Source of the DNA: Rhodococcus sp. RD6.2
GTDB lineage: Bacteria; Actinomycetota; Actinomycetes; Mycobacteriales; Mycobacteriaceae
Length of the DNA stretch: 64,000 nucleotides
Assembly: GCF_001040705.1 (NCBI RefSeq)
Contig: NZ_CVQP01000008.1
Coordinates: 118,209 to 182,208, forward strand
Direction of reading: 5' to 3'
Shown: in pieces, positions 58,648-64,000 of the stretch
Layout: the number at the start of each line of letters is the position of its first letter
Position numbering within the stretch: the first letter of the stretch is position 1
The notes under the pieces: generated by a model
Databases searched by the model: none
What the model was told of the DNA's origin: nothing
Seen by the model: only the letters and a program-made list of their open reading frames with translations
Translations under genes and position numbers: made by a program

Positions 58648-58694
58648 GGGGTGAACGTGCGTTTACCCTTTAGGGGTGTACACCCGTTCACCCC
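58648..58694. promoter_or_regulatory. nested palindromes upstream of the MFS/TetR pair, candidate operator
   Basis: GGGGTGAACG (58648-58657) and its complement CGTTCACCCC (58685-58694) are perfect 10-base arms. Next to the right arm is the 12-base palindrome GGGTGTACACCC (58674-58685). The cluster lies 26-72 bases upstream of the MFS start, the right place for TetR control. Confidence 0.5.
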
Positions 58695-58726
58695 TGGCGC
58701 GCAAGGGCCCGCGCTGATGCTCCCGG

Positions 58727-60742
58727 TCAGGCCGCCTGCTTCGAGAACTCCCCTGCCGCCGCCCATGCCGACCGCTCGGCGGCGAACGCCTCCGCCTGCG
58801 TCGCCCGGAACCCGGCGATCGACTCGGCATTCGCGGCCAGGAACGACTCGTGGTCCGCGAGGGAGAAGCTGCCGTCGGTGATCTGCACACCGCCCGCACC
58901 TCCCGCAGCCGTCTCGGCACGCAGGTCGAGCAACTCCTCGGGCTCGACGGGGTACCAGGAGATCCGGTCGAAGAACCGCAGCAGCCAGGGCGTGCCGTCC
59001 TCGAAGGCCGCCGAGTTCTGCGGGTAGCGGTGGTTCCACACCTGCGTCGTGCGTCCGACGAACTGGTAGCCGCCCGGGCCTTCCATGCCGTAGATGCACA
59101 GGTACGCGCCACCGATGCCCACGGCGTTCTCCGGGGTCCAGGTGCGAGCCGGGTTGTACTTCGTGGTGACGAGGCGGTGCCGCGGATCGAGCGGGGTCGC
59201 CACGGGTGCACCGAGGTACACGTCACCGAGCCCGAGCACCAGGTACTCGGCATCGAACACGGTGTCGAAAACGTCTGCGACCGTGTCCAATCCGTTCATC
59301 CGGCGAATGAACTCGATGTTCCAGGGGCACCACGGCGCATCCGAGCGCACGCCGTGCATGTACCGCTTGATCGCCTCCCTCGTCGCCGGGTCGTCCCACG
59401 ACAGCGGCATCCGGACGTGCCTGCTCGGCACCACCAACTGCGACGACTCCGGAATCTCGTTCTCCACCTCGCCGAGGAGACCCACGAGCTTCGGGACGGA
59501 CAGGACGTCGGGGTCGACACGGACCTGCAGTGAGCGGATGCCGGGAGTCAGATCGAGCAGTCCCGCAGGCTTGTCCGCCTCGAGGCGCTGGTGCAGCGCA
59601 TGTACCCGGGCCCGCAACGCCAGGTCGAGCGTCAGGTCGCCGTACTCGACGAGCACGTTGTCGTCGCCGGAACGCCGGTACGTGACGGCGGTCGAGCCGT
59701 CGCGGCGCGCGATCACGCCGTCGTCGCCGTCGCCGGATGTCGAGAACACGGACGGGAGTGCCGCGCGCCGACCCACCCCGAGGTCGCGAAGGGACGCCGC
59801 GTGCGCCGCCTTGACCGGGACGAAACGCACCCGGTCGCCGGGGCTGAGCTGACCGAGCTTCCACCGCTCCGAGGACACGACCGTGACGGGGCAGACGAAT
59901 CCGCCGAGGCTCGGGCCGTCGGGACCGAGCAGGATGGGGGTGTCACCGGTGAAGTCGAGCGCACCGACGGAGTACGCGTTGTCGTGGATGTTCGACGGGT
60001 GCAGGCCGGCCTCGCCTCCGTCCGGGCGCGCCCAGTCGGGTTGCGGACCGACCAGGCGGACGCCGGTGCGGTCGGAGTTGAAGTGCACCTCGTAGTCGGT
60101 GCCGTAGAGCGTGTCGATGTCGCCGCGGGTGAAGAATTCCGGCGCTCCGTGCGGACCCTCCGTGACGGCGATCTCCCATCGCGACGAGATGACGGGGACG
60201 TGCTCACCGGGGACCGGTTGCGCCGCAGCGTGATTCTCGGTGGTGACGCCGATGGAGAGGGTGTCACCGACCTGGAGGACACGGCCCTCGTGCCCGCCGA
60301 ACCTGCCGAGGGTGAACGTGGCACCGCTGCCCATGTAGTCGTCGACCTCGATGCCGCCCCGGATCAGCAGGTACACCCGGAGGCCGGGACCGGTCACGGC
60401 ACCGATGTCCAGTACTCCCCCGGCCGGCACCGTGAGCGGCTGCCACATCGGAGCCACCCGGCCGTCGACCCGCACCGGTACCGGCGCTCCCGCGACACAC
60501 ACGACGGCGTCCGCGGAGAACCTCAGCGCCGGCCCGGACATCGCGAACTCGAGACCCGCTGCGCCCTCGCCGTTCCCGACGGCGACGTTGCCGAGCCGGA
60601 ACGACAGGTCGTCCATGGGCCCCGACGGCGGCACCCCGATCTGCCAGTACCCGATGCGCCCGGGCCAGTCCTGGACGGTGGCGAGCATGCCGGGCCGCAC
60701 CACCTCGACGGTGGCGGCGCCACCGTTGCTCACCGTGCTCAT
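58727..60742 (-). CDS. carboxyltransferase part of urea/guanidine carboxylase (KipA-KipI fusion)
   Basis: 671 residues. Residues about 12-310 are the KipA/AHS2 domain ([31 protein letters not shown]), and about 340-560 the KipI/AHS1 domain (ITDAELLVLG-type region near [11 protein letters not shown], then [13 protein letters not shown]). The protein stops after the helical linker ([16 protein letters not shown]) that in full urea carboxylase leads into the biotin carrier domain. It has no biotin carboxylase domain and no AMKM biotin site. It must work with a carboxylase elsewhere, act like 5-oxoprolinase PxpBC, or be a remnant. ATG overlaps the DUF1989 gene stop by four bases. Confidence 0.85.
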   Translation of the reverse strand: MSTVSNGGAATVEVVRPGMLATVQDWPGRIGYWQIGVPPSGPMDDLSFRLGNVAVGNGEGAAGLEFAMSGPALRFSADAVVCVAGAPVPVRVDGRVAPMWQPLTVPAGGVLDIGAVTGPGLRVYLLIRGGIEVDDYMGSGATFTLGRFGGHEGRVLQVGDTLSIGVTTENHAAAQPVPGEHVPVISSRWEIAVTEGPHGAPEFFTRGDIDTLYGTDYEVHFNSDRTGVRLVGPQPDWARPDGGEAGLHPSNIHDNAYSVGALDFTGDTPILLGPDGPSLGGFVCPVTVVSSERWKLGQLSPGDRVRFVPVKAAHAASLRDLGVGRRAALPSVFSTSGDGDDGVIARRDGSTAVTYRRSGDDNVLVEYGDLTLDLALRARVHALHQRLEADKPAGLLDLTPGIRSLQVRVDPDVLSVPKLVGLLGEVENEIPESSQLVVPSRHVRMPLSWDDPATREAIKRYMHGVRSDAPWCPWNIEFIRRMNGLDTVADVFDTVFDAEYLVLGLGDVYLGAPVATPLDPRHRLVTTKYNPARTWTPENAVGIGGAYLCIYGMEGPGGYQFVGRTTQVWNHRYPQNSAAFEDGTPWLLRFFDRISWYPVEPEELLDLRAETAAGGAGGVQITDGSFSLADHESFLAANAESIAGFRATQAEAFAAERSAWAAAGEFSKQAA

Positions 60743-61401
60743 CGCGTCTCCTCGGTGGGGCGGGTGACGATCATCCGGACCTCGGTCGGGTCGAAGCCGT
60801 TGCAGGGGTTGTTGATCTGCGGGCAGTTCGAGACCAGCACCAGCGAATCGACCTCGGCGCGCAGCGCGAGGCGCTTACCCGGCGCGGACAGTCCGTCCAC
60901 GATGCCGAGGGTGCCGTCCGCGTCGACGGGGACGTTCATGAAGAAGTTGATGTTGGAGACCATGTCCCGCTTGCCGAGCCCCCACTTCGCGCCCTCGACG
61001 AGGAAGTTCTCGACGCAGGCGTGCTGGTGCTTGGTGTGGTGGCCGTAGCGCAGGGTGTTCGACTCCTGGGAGCACGCTCCGCCGACGGTGTCGTGGTTGC
61101 CGACCTCGTCGCCGACGATCGTCATCAGGGCGCTGCCGTCGCAGGCGCGGAGTATCGAACCGGTCGTGAGGAACAGGCTCCGCTGGGCGGTGACGGTCGC
61201 GGCGGCGTCGTAGCGGACGGCACGGTTGCCGGCCGAGTAGATCAGCGTGTCCACCGCCTGGTTGCCGTGCAGGTCGACGATGGTGAGAACGTCACCGGCG
61301 CGGACGACGGCGGACCAGGGGCCTCGGGCTCCCGCGATCTCGTCCAGGACGACTGTGCCGGGAACGAGGGCGAGGGATTCGGCTGCGAGGGTGGCGGTCA
61401 T
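60739..61401 (-). CDS. urea carboxylase-associated protein 1 (DUF1989)
   Basis: 220 residues. DUF1989 signature blocks: [41 protein letters not shown] and [15 protein letters not shown]. In guanidine-degradation clusters the UAAP1/UAAP2 pair forms carboxyguanidine deiminase, yielding allophanate. Cys128 and the Cys/Asn residues of the last block are candidate metal or catalytic residues. The start ATG shares one base with the UAAP2 stop. Confidence 0.88.
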   Translation of the reverse strand: MTATLAAESLALVPGTVVLDEIAGARGPWSAVVRAGDVLTIVDLHGNQAVDTLIYSAGNRAVRYDAAATVTAQRSLFLTTGSILRACDGSALMTIVGDEVGNHDTVGGACSQESNTLRYGHHTKHQHACVENFLVEGAKWGLGKRDMVSNINFFMNVPVDADGTLGIVDGLSAPGKRLALRAEVDSLVLVSNCPQINNPCNGFDPTEVRMIVTRPTEETR

Positions 61402-62264
61402 CAGGCGTCCTTCCCGAACCGCGATGCAGTCCAGCTGTCTTCGGTGTTGAGTACTGCGCGGAGGTACTCGGGTTCGTCGTTCGGCAGTGCGTCCAGGTCC
61501 TCGGGTGCTCGCCACGCGAGCACCTCGAGCGAGGTGGTCTCGTAGGAAGGAGCCACGTCGAGCGGGTGCGCGGTGTTGGCGACGAGCACGATCACCGGCA
61601 GGTGGAGAAGCAGCTCGACGGCGGTGTCGGGTCCGGCGTTGCCGGTGGGCGTCAGGGCGCCGTCCGGTTCCACGCGGACACCGTGGAAGAACGACAGTGC
61701 GGGCGGGAGATCGCGCGGCGCCAGGTCGTGCTTGGCCGCGGCGAGCGTCAACAGTTCCCGCCCGGCGGGCGATGCCGAGTGCACGGTGCCGTCCCCGTAT
61801 CTCGCGGTGTTGCCCGCGAGGGTGGTGGTCCCGCAAAAAGTGTCGTGACGCCCGGAGCTGTCGGCGACGACGGTGGCGAGGACTCGACCCTGGTCGGAGA
61901 GCAGCGGGTGCCCGACGCCGAGGTACGCCTGCCACGGCACTTTCACGGTGTCGGCGACGTTGAGGCGCTCGTGCGGGGCGTCGGCGCGGTACAGCAGGAC
62001 GGTGGCGCAGGCCCGGCCGTCGATGTCGCGCAACCGGATCCGCGTGCCCCGTGCCAGGACCTTGCTGGTGTAGCAGCCGCCGGGGACCGTCTCGGCCCAG
62101 GTGAGTCGGGCGGCGTCGACGCCTGTGGGCGGGGTGGGCCAGGCGGAGGCAGGCAGGACTGGCATCGAGTCGGTGACCGCCCCGGCCTGGGATCGGGCGT
62201 GGTCGCGGGCGGCGCTCGTGGTCGCGGTGCTAGCGGCGCTTGTGGTCGGTGTGTTCACGGACAC
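61401..62264 (-). CDS. urea carboxylase-associated protein 2 (DUF1989)
   Basis: 287 residues. An Ala/Thr-rich leader of about 35 residues precedes the DUF1989 domain (WAETVPGGCYTSKVLARGTR, ARYGDGTVHSASPAGREL, LSFFHGVRVEPDGAL). It is the paralogous partner of the next gene. GTG 62264 with TGGAG nine bases upstream, three bases after the permease stop. If the leader is not translated, an internal ATG near 62164 is possible. Confidence 0.86.
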   Translation of the reverse strand: MSVNTPTTSAASTATTSAARDHARSQAGAVTDSMPVLPASAWPTPPTGVDAARLTWAETVPGGCYTSKVLARGTRIRLRDIDGRACATVLLYRADAPHERLNVADTVKVPWQAYLGVGHPLLSDQGRVLATVVADSSGRHDTFCGTTTLAGNTARYGDGTVHSASPAGRELLTLAAAKHDLAPRDLPPALSFFHGVRVEPDGALTPTGNAGPDTAVELLLHLPVIVLVANTAHPLDVAPSYETTSLEVLAWRAPEDLDALPNDEPEYLRAVLNTEDSWTASRFGKDA

Positions 62265-62267
62265 GGC

Positions 62268-63788
62268 TCAGGCTCCAATCGTGACGGGGTTCGGGACGGC
62301 CTTGCCGCGCGGGTAGCAGAGCGCTCCGAGGAGCACGACGGCGATGATGGTGAGCGGACCGGCCCACTGCAGGACGGGGTACTCCCCGGTCGGGTTGAAG
62401 ATCTCGGCGCGCGGCCAGGCCAGGTTGATCACCATGACGACGCCGTAGGTGACGGCGGCGATGTTGACGGGAAGTCCCCAGCGGCCGAGCGAGAACAGCG
62501 GCTTGCCCTCGGCGTCGACCTGGGTGCCGCCGTGCGGCCAACCCCTGAGCCTGCGCAGCAGCAGCGGCGTCGTGACGAGCAGGTAGGCCAGGTAGATGAG
62601 GATGATGCACACGCTCGAGAGGGTGGCGAAGATGGCGGAGTTGCCGACGTTGACGGCGAGGACGCCGATGCAGAGCACGCCGATGAGGACGGACGGCGCG
62701 ATCGGGGTTCCGGTGCGCGGGTTGACCTTCGAGAGCACCGCGGAGGCCGGGAGGCGGCCGTCGCGAGCCATCGAGAACATCAGCCGCGACGCGGCGGTCT
62801 GAATCGCGAGGGTGCAGACGGTCACCGCGATCGCGACGTCGACGAGAAGCAACGTGCCCCACGGCGAGGACAGGATCGAGTTCAGTACGTACGGAAGACC
62901 TTCGGTGGCGAGTCGCCCGTCGGTGAGGCTGGGCGCCGCCATGAGCGCGCCGACGATCATCAGTCCACCACCGAGTGCGGAGACGGACAGTGCCAGGCGG
63001 ATGGTGCGGGGTGCGACGCGGCGCGGGTTGCGGGTCTCCTCCGCGAGTTCACCCGCGGAACCGAAGCCGACCATGACGTAGGCGGCCATCAGTCCGGAGA
63101 CGATCCAGGCCCAGATGTAGCCTGGCTGAGTGCCCTGAACCCCGGTGTCGAACACGACCTGCGGGCCGCGCTCGGCATGGGTGAAGAACATGCCGATCAC
63201 CGCGATGACGCCGATGATCTCGCAGGTGACGCCGATGTTGTTGATCCGCGACATCCAGTTGACGCCGACGCAGTTGATGGTCGTGGTGACGACGAGGAGA
63301 ACCGAGCCGAGCAGAACGGCGTTCGCCGCACCCGACTGCGACGTCAGGGACGGATCGTCGCCGATGACCTGGAATCCGCTCCACACATTCGGGAGAACGA
63401 CCTGCAGTGCGATGGCGGCAGCGGACGCGGTGACGATCTGCGCGAGGATCATGAACCAGCCGGCGAACCATCCGACGATCTCGCCCGCCATGCGCCGAGA
63501 CCACTGGTAGATCGCACCCGAGATCGGGTAGCGCGCCGCGAGTTCCGCGAAACACAACGCGACCATGAACTGCCCGACGAAGACGACCGGCCACGTCCAG
63601 AAGAAGGCGGGTCCCGCGAAGCCGAATCCCAACCCGAAGAGCTGGAAGATCGTGGTGAGGATGGAGACGAACGAGAAGCCGGCGGCAAAGGAAGCGAACT
63701 TTCCGAGGGAACGGTGCAGTTGCTGCTCGTACCCGAACTCGGCGAGGTCACCGTCGTCGCCGCCGTTCTTCGAGGCGAGGGTCGTCAT
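62268..63788 (-). CDS. APC-family permease of the DUF1989/carboxylase cluster
   Basis: 506 residues, 12 TM helices. FSFVSILTTIFQLFGLGFGF in helix 1 and GFGSAGELAEETRNPRR after helix 6 mark the APC amino acid/polyamine/GABA-permease group. As first gene of the operon it probably imports the nitrogen source (guanidine, urea derivative or amino acid). ATG 63788 with AGGAG eight bases upstream. Confidence 0.88.
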   Translation of the reverse strand: MTTLASKNGGDDGDLAEFGYEQQLHRSLGKFASFAAGFSFVSILTTIFQLFGLGFGFAGPAFFWTWPVVFVGQFMVALCFAELAARYPISGAIYQWSRRMAGEIVGWFAGWFMILAQIVTASAAAIALQVVLPNVWSGFQVIGDDPSLTSQSGAANAVLLGSVLLVVTTTINCVGVNWMSRINNIGVTCEIIGVIAVIGMFFTHAERGPQVVFDTGVQGTQPGYIWAWIVSGLMAAYVMVGFGSAGELAEETRNPRRVAPRTIRLALSVSALGGGLMIVGALMAAPSLTDGRLATEGLPYVLNSILSSPWGTLLLVDVAIAVTVCTLAIQTAASRLMFSMARDGRLPASAVLSKVNPRTGTPIAPSVLIGVLCIGVLAVNVGNSAIFATLSSVCIILIYLAYLLVTTPLLLRRLRGWPHGGTQVDAEGKPLFSLGRWGLPVNIAAVTYGVVMVINLAWPRAEIFNPTGEYPVLQWAGPLTIIAVVLLGALCYPRGKAVPNPVTIGA

Positions 63789-63980
63789 GGGCTCTCCTGC
63801 GAGGTGCGGCTGTCGGCTGAATTTCTGTCGAGTGACAGTTTTCGTGCCGCCGGTTTTCTCGCGATGACTCCCACGTTTCGCTGTGTAGCCGTTGTGTATC
63901 GGGTGCATGTCCGGCGTTACCGCCGTGTTTCTGCGCCCTCACTCGTGGGGTGGCGCCCACTGTAATGCCAGGATGGGCGC

Positions 63981-64000
63981 ATGAACGAACCGCTCGTGAT
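63981..64000 (+). CDS. start of a plus-strand gene, cut by the window edge
   Basis: ATG at 63981 is preceded by CAGGATGG and, 18 bases upstream, TGTAAT, a good -10. Only MNEPLV is visible, so no function can be given. It would be divergent from the APC permease. Confidence 0.4.

Noticed and set aside
58623-59099. N-terminal extension of the MFS transporter
   Set aside because: The frame stays open but overlaps the carboxylase gene on the same strand, and GTG 58622 has a good ribosome site.
63789-63980. Possible guanidine riboswitch before the permease operon
   Set aside because: The conserved ykkC blocks were not found on the minus strand of the leader.

Overview
The window is a high-GC actinobacterial chromosome segment, most likely Rhodococcus or a close relative in Mycobacteriales. 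The signs are very high third-position GC, many GTG starts and one TTG start, mIHF, a PriA without helicase motifs, a deazaflavin-type nitroreductase, and gene order that, as I remember it, largely follows Mycobacterium tuberculosis (pyrR to pyrF and mihF/gmk/rpoZ/coaBC/metK/priA; nusB/efp/pepQ; aroB/aroK/aroC; aroE/mltG/ruvX/alaS; rarA; aspS; the Rv2578c-type radical SAM gene). No rRNA, tRNA, CRISPR array or insertion sequence was recognised.

Layout. 0-5.2 kb: MFS transporter, a lipoate ligase with its accessory domain at the N-terminus, a VOC protein, a nitroreductase-like protein and a Tat-exported multicopper oxidase. 5.3-8.2 kb: translation-initiation cluster def-fmt-rsmB (minus strand). 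8.4-10.6 kb: small HHH-like protein, secreted lipase, and a PadR regulator with a collagen-like tail. 10.7-17 kb: priA, metK, coaBC, rpoZ, gmk, mihF. 17.1-25.8 kb: the complete pyrimidine operon pyrR-pyrB-pyrC-(PH-like membrane protein)-carA-carB-pyrF, with every junction overlapping by 1-4 bases and a recognisable PyrR-binding loop just before pyrR. 26-28.9 kb: nusB, efp, an M24 peptidase and a membrane protein.

28.9-34.8 kb is the accessory region: a divergent three-TM RipA-like membrane protein, a SIR2-like/TIR fusion, and a 1224-residue nSTAND NTPase with one TM helix and about 14 WD40-like blades. It looks like an NAD- or membrane-targeting defence module inserted in a conserved housekeeping block, where mycobacteria carry aroQ. 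This is the best candidate in the window for an undescribed system.

34.9-43.5 kb: shikimate and housekeeping genes (aroB, aroK, aroC, prepilin peptidase, aroE, mltG, ruvX, alaS), largely translationally coupled. 43.7-54.9 kb: a frameshifted cytochrome P450, rarA, a PhoD-type phosphatase, an aminoglycoside-phosphotransferase-like kinase, aspS, a zinc metallopeptidase, a decayed cupredoxin gene end, an AI-2E family exporter and a radical SAM protein. 55-58.6 kb: FAD monooxygenase, and a TetR/MFS pair with palindromes upstream. 58.7-63.8 kb: an APC permease, two DUF1989 proteins and a carboxyltransferase-only piece of urea/guanidine carboxylase, which together suggest guanidine or urea-derivative nitrogen scavenging. 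A plus-strand gene begins at the right edge.

All starts were chosen from the sequence alone (Shine-Dalgarno, overlap with the upstream gene, remembered family length). No database search was possible.
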